From assembly GCA_027483425.1 (NCBI GenBank), contig JAIXUR010000312.1, positions 1-12,251 of the forward strand: a stretch of DNA of 12,251 nucleotides, written 5' to 3'. The notes beneath the pieces are model-generated. The model searched no databases. It saw only the letters and a program-made list of their open reading frames with translations, and had not been told where the DNA came from. This document shows positions 7,121 through 12,251 of the stretch, one piece after another. Origin of the DNA: Cyanobacteriota bacterium (GTDB taxonomy: Bacteria > Cyanobacteriota > Cyanobacteriia > Phormidesmidales > Phormidesmidaceae). Made by a program: the position numbers and the translations under genes. Positions within the stretch are counted from its first letter, which is position 1. Every line of letters starts with the position of its first letter.

Positions 7121-7762
7121 GTGGGCGCAACACTGACAGAGCTAATTCACGCGATCGAAACCGCTGACTCCAAAACCGCCATGGTTGTGGCCGTCACTAA
7201 CCTAGTCGCCGTCCAGGATGTCGCCACCATCCCCACCCTGATTACCGTCCTGGGCTACAATAACCCCGGCGCAGCGGTAGCTGCGGTGGATGGCTTGGTT
7301 GCTTTGGGCAGTGCCGCCGTTCCTGACCTCCTCCACGAGATTGACGGCTACAACTATGGAGCAAGGGCCTGGGCCATTCGTGCCTTAGCCTTGATCGGCG
7401 ATCCTCGGGCCTTGCCTATCCTGCTTGAGACGGCTAAAGGAGACTTTGCCCTGAGCGTGCGCCGGGCTGCCGCGCGAGGGCTGGGCACCATCGACTGGTC
7501 ACTGTTGCCCCCTGATCAGGCCGCGATCGCCCAAGGGTCGGTCGTGACCGTGCTAACCGAAGCCACCACCGACCCAGAATGGGTCGTGCGCTACGCCGCA
7601 GTGGCCGGGTTGCAAACCCTAATGACGACTCTCATAGAGCCTCAAAGTTATAAAACCTTGATTTTCGCCTCTTTCAATCAGGTCTTTCAGCAGGATGACA
7701 CACCCGCTGTACAGGCGCGGGCGCGCCTGGCCTTAGATACCCTGCATGGGCATATCGAATAA
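7121..7762 (+). CDS. cpcF: Phycocyanobilin lyase subunit CpcF
   Basis: The 213-residue product starts with GTG behind GGTGGAGA. It is built of HEAT-like repeats: AAVAAVDGLVALGSAAVPDL (51-70), GARAWAIRALALIGDPRALP (80-99) and VRRAAARGLGTIDW (113-126). Length and the GYNYGARAWAIRALALIGDP block are characteristic of CpcF, partner of CpcE in attaching phycocyanobilin to alpha-phycocyanin Cys84. It is the last gene of the cpc operon. Its final ten codons overlap the end of pcyA on the opposite strand, and no hairpin terminator separates the two convergent genes. Confidence 0.92.
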   Translation: MGATLTELIHAIETADSKTAMVVAVTNLVAVQDVATIPTLITVLGYNNPGAAVAAVDGLVALGSAAVPDLLHEIDGYNYGARAWAIRALALIGDPRALPILLETAKGDFALSVRRAAARGLGTIDWSLLPPDQAAIAQGSVVTVLTEATTDPEWVVRYAAVAGLQTLMTTLIEPQSYKTLIFASFNQVFQQDDTPAVQARARLALDTLHGHIE

Positions 7763-8473
7763 CATGGTGGTCATGTATCGCTCTGTCCAATCTGCCCCAA
7801 AGGATTTTTCAAGAATACGACGTGTCTTATCATTCTGCTGTTGTTTAGTACAGTAGTTACGTTGTCCAGCGATAACCGCCAGAATATCCTCCGGTGAGGC
7901 CAGCGGTAGGCTGGCACTGGCCTGCTGGCAATGAATTGTCAAAAAATCGCGCACCCGCTGCAAAAACATCGCTTCTTCTTCAGCATTGGCTGGACGGACA
8001 AACAGGCAAAAATCTGAAAATATATCTCCCCATTCTGGTAATCCCCGTGGCTGAGAAAAGTCGAGGCATGGGAGTTGGGCTAGGGCAAGCTGATAGGACT
8101 CTGGCAATGATCGAGTTGGACTAACGGGGGAGAGATCTGCAATGGCGGCGTTAATGGCTCCTCCTTTTCTACCCACCAGATCAGCGCCAAAGACAGGGAG
8201 ATTATAGTTGACATTAGGGAACATGACGCAGTGCAGAATATCTAATCCGTTGCCAATCTGCGCCAACTCAAGATGCAATTTTCGAAACTGAGGTGCCTGG
8301 TAGCAGCTATTTTCAATCACCAGTTTTTCTTCATCAAGGCAGCCCTCGATATAGCCCAAATCTTTGGGGATTGTGTAAGGAGATAGCTCTAAATAGTTTT
8401 GCCAGATCTCTTCAATACAGTCTGCCAACTGGCAGATTAAATGATGCTGGCGGCTGCGCAGGGATGATTGCAT
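7733..8473 (-). CDS. pcyA: Phycocyanobilin:ferredoxin oxidoreductase
   Basis: The 246-residue protein matches PcyA along its length: LVIENSCYQAPQFRKLHLEL (51-70), GLDILHCVMFP (76-86), FGADLVG (95-101), AAIADLSP (109-116) and a C-terminal NDKTRRILEKSFGADWTERY (214-233). The active-site residues Glu76, His88 and Asp105 of the Synechocystis enzyme correspond to Glu69, His81 and Asp98. PcyA uses ferredoxin electrons to reduce biliverdin IX-alpha to phycocyanobilin, the chromophore attached to CpcA and CpcB. It is transcribed toward cpcF and their 3' ends overlap by 30 bp. The ATG at 8473 has only a weak ribosome site, so a different start cannot be excluded. Confidence 0.95.
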   Translation of the reverse strand: MQSSLRSRQHHLICQLADCIEEIWQNYLELSPYTIPKDLGYIEGCLDEEKLVIENSCYQAPQFRKLHLELAQIGNGLDILHCVMFPNVNYNLPVFGADLVGRKGGAINAAIADLSPVSPTRSLPESYQLALAQLPCLDFSQPRGLPEWGDIFSDFCLFVRPANAEEEAMFLQRVRDFLTIHCQQASASLPLASPEDILAVIAGQRNYCTKQQQNDKTRRILEKSFGADWTERYMTTMLFDMPMQGI

Positions 8474-8533
8474 AGACTTTAACGAAAGAGTTTCACTCAG
8501 GCATAATGCATTCTGTACTGCTCTGAATCCTGA

Positions 8534-8664
8534 GAGGATGTTTGAAAAGGGTATTTCCTGGTGCCATTAGCCCTAGAACTACCGCCAATATCCTGAGGGA
8601 TGAGCCACCTTGACCCATTTTCGCAGTATAAAGTCAGACTCTCTCCAACTTTTCAAACACCCTC
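8534..8664. mobile_element. 131-bp MITE-like element with terminal inverted repeats
   Basis: The left end GAGGATGTTTGAAAAG matches the inverted right end GAGGGTGTTTGAAAAG at 15 of 16 positions. The inside is only about 100 bp and has no transposase. The flanks are TGA on the left and TTA on the right, which could be a diverged three-base TNA target duplication as made by some IS5-family elements. This is the form of a non-autonomous derivative of an insertion sequence. It lies 60 bp upstream of the pcyA start. The family assignment is tentative. Confidence 0.7.
8625..8656 (-). promoter_or_regulatory. Possible outward promoter in the MITE, facing pcyA
   Basis: On the minus strand TTGAAA (8656-8651, inside the terminal repeat) and TATACT (8630-8625) resemble -35 and -10 boxes and point to pcyA, about 150 bp away. 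The 20-base spacer is longer than the ideal 17, so this is a weak call. Confidence 0.3.
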
Positions 8665-8917
8665 TTAGCTGGGAAAAAGAATTGAACAGTGTTGCCTTCA
8701 TTATTATTTTAGCCTGTTTACGGCTCGGCCCATGACTATAGCGATAGTTATCTCCAACCCAATGGTGGCCGAAAAATTCTCGACCACGAGACCAGCCAGA
8801 CGTTGAGGAGCGGCTCTCGGTATTGCGGTGAAACTAGATGCGAGGGGGAGGGGCCTAGTGCTAGGGCGTGGTTGGGGGCGATCGCCCCCAACCACGCCGG
8901 GCATCCTAGTTCAGGGC
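8665..8917. other. Intergenic stretch between the MITE and ycf23
   Basis: Apart from the palindrome at 8865-8898, I see no gene. A minus-strand open frame (8704-8904) would start inside the palindrome and has no recognisable family. Confidence 0.4.
8865..8898 (-). terminator. 34-bp perfect palindrome, likely ycf23 terminator
   Basis: Two 17-base arms are perfectly self-complementary and centre on the HIP1 octamer GCGATCGC. The structure begins 20 bp beyond the ycf23 stop on the minus strand. It has no T run on either side, so it is a stable stem of uncertain termination strength, and it would form on both strands. Confidence 0.6.
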
Positions 8918-9658
8918 CTACCGTACTGCGGCAATCCTGACGGCTTGCAGACTTTCGACCAGCTGACGCACCACAGCCACCATGGCCAGGGCGTTATCCA
9001 ACCGGTTGACCGCAGAGCCCACGCCGACTCCAGCGGCCCCGGCGGCGATCGCCAGGGGTGCGGTCACATCTGACAGGCCTGACGCACAGAGCACCGGTAC
9101 CTGAACCGCCCGGGAGATGGCATGGGCCGCCGCCAGGGTGGGCGCAGCTTTTTCAATCAGCCCCAGGGTACCGGGGTGGGAGGGGTGGCTCGACGTCCCC
9201 CCCTCGGTTTGAATCAGATCGGCACCGGCTGCCACCAGGGCCTCGGCCAGGCTGACCTGTTCGTCCAGGGCCAGAATGTGGGGCACCGTCACCGACAGGG
9301 TAATCCCAGGCAGCAGAGCTCGGGTGCGGCGGGTGAGTTCGAGCACCTCGGGAGCTTCAAACCGGCGACCCTGGGCGTAGAACGCATCGAAGTTACCAAT
9401 CTCAATCAGGTCGGCCCCAGCGGCGACGGGGGCCAGAAAGGCCTCTGGCTCGACCGCAGAAACACAGATGGGCAGGGTGGTAGCCGCCTTAGCTAGGCGC
9501 ACCAGGTCAGCATCAGCGGCGATATCCACCAAGGTGGCACCGCCCTGGTCGGCCGCCTTCACCACCGCCACCACCCGCTGGGGGTCGTAGTTGGTGAGGC
9601 CGCTAATAATTTTGAGGGCGCTGTGGGTGTCTAGGGCCCGTTGCAAATCAGAACGCAT
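8918..9658 (-). CDS. ycf23: Ycf23 / DUF561 family TIM-barrel-like protein
   Basis: The 246-residue protein has the conserved blocks of the cyanobacterial and algal-plastid Ycf23 family (DUF561): ALKIISGLTNYD (14-25), VVKAADQGGATLVDIAAD (32-49), ICVSAVEPEAF (64-74), GADLIEIGNFDAFYAQGRRF (81-100), LSVTVPH (121-127), IQTEGGTSSHP (149-159) and GVGVGSAVNRL (210-220). The alternating beta/alpha pattern with a Gly-rich C-terminal phosphate-binding-like loop suggests a TIM barrel related to ThiG or TrpA-type enzymes. Its biochemical role is not established as far as I know. A TTG at 9673 could extend it by five residues, but the ATG at 9658 fits better. Loosely flanked by minus-strand genes; no operon is evident. 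Confidence 0.88.
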   Translation of the reverse strand: MRSDLQRALDTHSALKIISGLTNYDPQRVVAVVKAADQGGATLVDIAADADLVRLAKAATTLPICVSAVEPEAFLAPVAAGADLIEIGNFDAFYAQGRRFEAPEVLELTRRTRALLPGITLSVTVPHILALDEQVSLAEALVAAGADLIQTEGGTSSHPSHPGTLGLIEKAAPTLAAAHAISRAVQVPVLCASGLSDVTAPLAIAAGAAGVGVGSAVNRLDNALAMVAVVRQLVESLQAVRIAAVR

Positions 9659-9807
9659 AGATCTATCTCTCAAGGGTGGGTCAATGGCCTGCCCAGACGC
9701 GATTCGCCTAGCGATGCCGGGCCAAAATCGCGGGCTGTGCAGGCCCTAATTTGCCATATTGTCGCATTGTGTACCCTGTTGCGGGTACCTATTTTCGACC
9801 GAGCCCC

Positions 9808-9930
9808 CTAGGGTCGCACCCCCGCACCATGGTCCCTGGAGCAGGACAGCCTCCACCGCCGCCAGGTTTGCCGCCCCAGGCGCTGGGCCAGGTAAAACCG
9901 GCTCAGCAGACTGTAGAGGTACAGCGTCAT
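9808..9930 (-). CDS. Possible 40-residue basic protein, unknown function
   Basis: An ATG-started frame gives MTLYLYSLLSRFYLAQRLG then a Trp- and Arg-rich stretch (RQTWRRWRLSC) and ends GAGVRP. It has a hydrophobic aromatic N-terminal part and a strongly basic second half, which reads more like a real peptide than the neighbouring shadows. I do not recognise a family and see no good ribosome site. It could be chance. Confidence 0.3.
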   Translation of the reverse strand: MTLYLYSLLSRFYLAQRLGRQTWRRWRLSCSRDHGAGVRP

Positions 9931-9978
9931 CTAAAAAAGCTACCAGGGGGCTGTCGGGCAATCTTGCCCCCATGCTGA

Positions 9979-10056
9979 CGGGCGTAGCCAGCCCCTTGCC
10001 GGGCCTCAAAGGCGTAGCGAAGGGGAATCGCCTGGGGCCAGCTGGCGTCGCCAACG
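9979..10056. repeat. Cluster of three GGCGTNGC motifs
   Basis: GGCGTAGCC (9980-9988), GGCGTAGCG (10011-10019) and GGCGTCGCC (10044-10052) occur within 75 bp. The sequences CCCCTT and AAGGGG between and beside them can pair. Such short GC-rich motifs recur between genes in many cyanobacterial genomes. Whether this one is a dispersed element cannot be seen from one copy. Confidence 0.35.
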
Positions 10057-10080
10057 CCTCAGCCGCCGCTGAAGCTCCAT

Positions 10081-10359
10081 CTAGTGCAGCCCTGGCTCAA
10101 TTTGACTCAGCGGAATAAACGACTCATTGGGCAACAGCACCGGGCGGCCGCCAAAAATGAGCTTGCCCCGATGGGTCTTGGTGCTAATGGCAATGCCGAT
10201 CGGACGCTGCACATCCTCAGGATGCACTTCGTAGTAGGTGCGATAAATTTGCCGGGCTGACTTGAGGAGGGCCGGGTTAAGCATCGCCGGTAGAGGGCCT
10301 GCCTCCGGTAGCTGAGGATGGGGATGGCTGGAAGAGGGGGGTTGCTGTAGACCGTACAC
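10081..10359 (-). CDS. Conserved-looking small hypothetical protein
   Basis: The frame encodes 92 residues from a GTG at 10359 (preceded by AGGTGAGCC) or 67 from the ATG at 10284. The first 25 residues are Pro/Ser/His-rich and poorly ordered. The rest, ALLKSARQIYRTYYEVHPED through RPIGIAISTKTHRGKLIFGG to PNESFIPLSQIEP, looks like a compact alpha/beta domain with normal amino-acid balance. I do not recognise the family, though the second part has the look of a conserved cyanobacterial hypothetical. It lies between leuB and ycf23 on the same strand as both. No signal peptide or membrane span is seen. The start is uncertain. Confidence 0.55.
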   Translation of the reverse strand: MYGLQQPPSSSHPHPQLPEAGPLPAMLNPALLKSARQIYRTYYEVHPEDVQRPIGIAISTKTHRGKLIFGGRPVLLPNESFIPLSQIEPGLH

Positions 10360-10438
10360 GGCTCACCTGTGCGCTTATAGACAGACTCTAATCGATCTTT
10401 CCCAGGGCGGCAAACTCCTGCCGACCTTCCAGCAGAAT

Positions 10439-11521
10439 TTATACTAAAACCCTCAGTAGAGCTTCACCCATGGCCTGACAACCCACCTGGGTCATACTTG
10501 CAGACATGATATCGCCAGTTCGATAACCCTGATCTAAAACTGTTGTAACCGCCTGCTCAAGGCGATCGGCGGCGGCGGGCTGGTCGAGGGCGTAGCGCAG
10601 CATCATGGCGGCGCTCAGCACCTGGGCCAGGGGGTTGGCTTTGTCCTGGCCTGCAATGTCTGGGGCCGACCCGTGGACAGGTTCGTAGACCCCAGGACCA
10701 TCGGCCCCGAGACTGGCGGAGGGCAACATGCCAATGCTGCCGGTCAGCATCGCGGCGGCATCCGATAGGATGTCTCCGAACAGGTTGCCGGTGACGATGG
10801 TGTCAAACTGCTTGGGCCAGCGGATCAGCTGCATGGCGGCATTGTCGACATACATGTGGGTCAGGGTGACGTCGGGGTAGTCAGGGGCGAGGGCGGTGAT
10901 GCGATCGCGCCACAACTGCGAGACCTCCAGCACATTGGCCTTGTCCACCGAGCACAGCTGTCCCCGCCGCTTTTGGGCCGTTGCAAAGGCCACCTTGCCA
11001 ATCCGATCGATCTCACTGTCGGTGTAGACCATCGTGTTGACCCCTCGCTTGTGACCGGTCTCGGTCTCAAAAATACCCTTGGGGGAGCCAAAGTAAATGC
11101 CCCCGGTCAGCTCGCGTACCACCATAATATCCACCCCTTCCACCACCTCCCGCTTCAGGGAGGAGGCATCGACGAGCTGAGGCAGAATGGTCGCCGGGCG
11201 CAGATTGGCAAATAGTCCTAGCCCCGCCCGCAGGGCCAGCAACCCAGTTTCTGGCCGCTGATGCCGGGGCAGCGAGTCCCACTGGTAGCCACCGATGGCC
11301 GCCAGCAGCACGGCATCGCTGGCTTTGCAGATTTTCAGGGTCTCCTCCGGCAGCGGTTCTCCCGTTGCGTCAATGGCGGCCCCGCCAATCAGCGCCGTCT
11401 CAAACTCAAAGGCCAGATCCATCTGGCGGCCGATGGTCTTTAGCACCTCCACCGTCACGGCCATAATCTCAGGGCCAATGCCGTCACCGGGCAGCAGGGT
11501 AATGCGAAACGAAGAAGTCAT
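10439..11521 (-). CDS. leuB: 3-isopropylmalate dehydrogenase
   Basis: From the ATG at 11521 the protein has 360 residues, the usual LeuB length. It has ITLLPGDGIGPEI (7-19), the NLRPA substrate loop (106-110) with Arg107, RELTGGIYFG (136-145) with the catalytic Tyr143, and Lys194 in VDKANVL. The metal-binding Asp226 (YVDNAAM), Asp250 and Asp254 (NLFGDILSDAA) and the NAD-binding GSAPDIAGQDKANP (284-297) follow. It oxidises and decarboxylates 3-isopropylmalate to 2-oxoisocaproate in leucine synthesis, in the cytoplasm. The frame continues 60 codons upstream to 11701, but that part has no family similarity and the chosen ATG begins exactly at the family N-terminus. Confidence 0.95.
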   Translation of the reverse strand: MTSSFRITLLPGDGIGPEIMAVTVEVLKTIGRQMDLAFEFETALIGGAAIDATGEPLPEETLKICKASDAVLLAAIGGYQWDSLPRHQRPETGLLALRAGLGLFANLRPATILPQLVDASSLKREVVEGVDIMVVRELTGGIYFGSPKGIFETETGHKRGVNTMVYTDSEIDRIGKVAFATAQKRRGQLCSVDKANVLEVSQLWRDRITALAPDYPDVTLTHMYVDNAAMQLIRWPKQFDTIVTGNLFGDILSDAAAMLTGSIGMLPSASLGADGPGVYEPVHGSAPDIAGQDKANPLAQVLSAAMMLRYALDQPAAADRLEQAVTTVLDQGYRTGDIMSASMTQVGCQAMGEALLRVLV

Positions 11522-11631
11522 AGGGTCGGGAGAATGGGAAGAATGCGATCGGGGCGGGGGAAAAACACCCGCTAGGGCAATGACCACCGGCCAGCCCAGG
11601 GGAATTTGACGCGCCGATTCAATATCATACT

Positions 11632-11659
11632 CCCAGGGGTTCTCCCCGTTTCCCCTGGG
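11632..11659. repeat. CCCAGGGG inverted repeat in the leuB/hydrolase divergent region
   Basis: CCCAGGGG (11632-11639) pairs with CCCCTGGG (11652-11659) over 12 bases. A further copy CCCAGGGG lies at 11595-11602. On the minus strand a TATGAT box (11629-11624) sits between them and could be the leuB -10 element. The arrangement suggests a regulatory site, but no known regulator motif is recognised. Confidence 0.35.
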
Positions 11660-11724
11660 CCGCAATTCTGAACCCGATCCCCAGGCCGAGTCGGTTCCCA
11701 AACCCTAGGCCTACCACCTCTGCC

Positions 11725-12251
11725 ATGACCCAATATCTCTATCTCCACGGCTTTGCCTCTAGCCCTCGATCGACCAAAGCCCAGTCCATGCGGGCTCGGT
11801 TTGCCGCCCTTGGGTTACCCCTCACCATCCCCGACCTCAACCAAGGTGATTTCACCCACCTCACCCTCAGTCGCCAGATTCAGCAGGTCAGCCAAATGAT
11901 CCTGAGTCAACCCGACTCCACCGTCCTGATCGGCTCTAGCCTGGGCGGGTTAACCGCCGCCTGGGTTGCCCAGGCCAGCCCCCTCCAAGCCCGGATTGAA
12001 AAACTGGTGCTGCTGGCCCCAGCCTTTCAGTTTTTGGCCCAGTGGCTGCCCCGACTGGGCCCCCAACAGCTCGACACCTGGCGTACCGTGGGCACCCTGC
12101 CGGTCTACCATTACACCCAACGGCAAACCCTGCCCCTGCACTACGGCTTTATTACCGATGCCCAGGGCTACGACGACGCAGCCCTGCAGGCAACCATTCC
12201 CACCCTGATTCTCCACGGCACCCACGACGAAACCATCTCCATCGACGCCAG
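11725..12251 (+). CDS. YqiA/YcfP-type alpha/beta hydrolase (partial, cut by window end)
   Basis: The frame from ATG at 11725 stays open to the window end, giving 175 residues. It begins TQYLYLHGFASSPRSTKAQ, where HGF is the oxyanion region near the N-terminus. GSSLGG (70-75) carries the nucleophile Ser72 in a GxSxG elbow. LILHGTHDETI (161-171) carries the probable acidic residue Asp168, and the catalytic His would lie just beyond the edge. This order, the short length and the HGFxSSP motif fit the YqiA/YcfP esterase family, small cytoplasmic acyl-ester hydrolases of uncertain natural substrate. It is divergent from leuB across a 203-bp gap. Confidence 0.85.
   Translation, partial: MTQYLYLHGFASSPRSTKAQSMRARFAALGLPLTIPDLNQGDFTHLTLSRQIQQVSQMILSQPDSTVLIGSSLGGLTAAWVAQASPLQARIEKLVLLAPAFQFLAQWLPRLGPQQLDTWRTVGTLPVYHYTQRQTLPLHYGFITDAQGYDDAALQATIPTLILHGTHDETISIDA

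Larger units (their letters stand above)
9659..10080. other. Gene-poor GC-rich stretch upstream of ycf23
   Basis: This 422-bp region holds one short minus-strand candidate gene (9808-9930), a GTACCC/GGGTAC hairpin at 9771-9788 and a cluster of GGCGTNGC repeats near 9979-10056. It also presumably holds the ycf23 promoter. Longer frames on either strand are Pro/Ala/Gly-rich shadows without family features. Confidence 0.4.

Noticed and set aside
8704..8904. 66-residue minus-strand open frame with a hydrophobic C-terminal part
   Set aside because: It would start inside the 34-bp palindrome, lacks a ribosome site and matches no family I recognise; a gene remnant remains possible.
9746..10118. Pro/Ala/Gly-rich open frames on both strands (102 and 119 residues)
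   Set aside because: Low-complexity translation of GC-rich intergenic DNA with no family motif; the two strands shadow one another.
10406..10424. CGGCA/TGCCG hairpin just after leuB as a terminator
   Set aside because: Only a 5-bp stem and no T run on the minus strand.
11522..11701. 60-codon in-frame extension upstream of LeuB
   Set aside because: LeuB proteins begin at the chosen ATG; the extension is not LeuB-like and lies in the divergent control region.

Overview
The window comes from a cyanobacterial chromosome. It holds the phycocyanin rod operon, a phycocyanobilin synthesis gene (pcyA) and the plastid/cyanobacterial gene ycf23. The palindrome GCGATCGC (HIP1), typical of many cyanobacterial genomes, recurs throughout. 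Most genes are GC-rich, while cpcB and cpcA use T-ending codons such as GCT and GTT, as expected of very highly expressed genes. The order cpcB-cpcA-linker (272 aa)-linker (290 aa)-cpcD matches what I recall of the Synechocystis PCC 6803 rod operon. Here cpcE and cpcF are appended, as in Anabaena and Synechococcus PCC 7002. I cannot name the genus.

Layout. 1-171 is the 3' end of a flavoprotein gene. 244-710 is a decayed hsdM (type I DNA methyltransferase) in three reading frames, followed directly by the 3' half of a tRNA-Val(CAC)-like gene. This looks like the scar of a lost or decayed island. 964-1707 (minus) is a rod linker with a C-terminal membrane segment (CpcL/CpcG2 type), with a clear terminator behind it. 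A 982-bp gap then separates it from the divergent operon cpcB-cpcA-cpcC2-cpcC1-cpcD-cpcE-cpcF (2690-7762, plus). pcyA (7733-8473, minus) converges on cpcF and overlaps its end by 30 bp. A 131-bp MITE-like element lies upstream of pcyA. Then follow ycf23 (minus) with a 34-bp perfect palindrome as its likely terminator, a gene-poor stretch with one or two small candidate genes, leuB (minus), and a YqiA-type hydrolase (plus) cut by the window end.

How the genes work together. PcyA makes phycocyanobilin from biliverdin. CpcE/CpcF attach it to Cys84 of CpcA. CpcB and CpcA form the discs, and CpcC2, CpcC1 and CpcD stack and cap the rods. The membrane-tailed CpcL probably anchors core-less rods to the thylakoid to feed photosystem I. 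Pigment synthesis, attachment, rod assembly and an alternative rod anchor therefore sit within about 7.5 kb. leuB, ycf23 and the hydrolase have no evident link to this module.

I found no wholly new multi-gene system. The best leads are two mutually exclusive hairpins between cpcA and cpcC2, the cpcL/cpc/pcyA linkage with its antisense overlap, the MITE upstream of pcyA, and the hsdM/tRNA scar.
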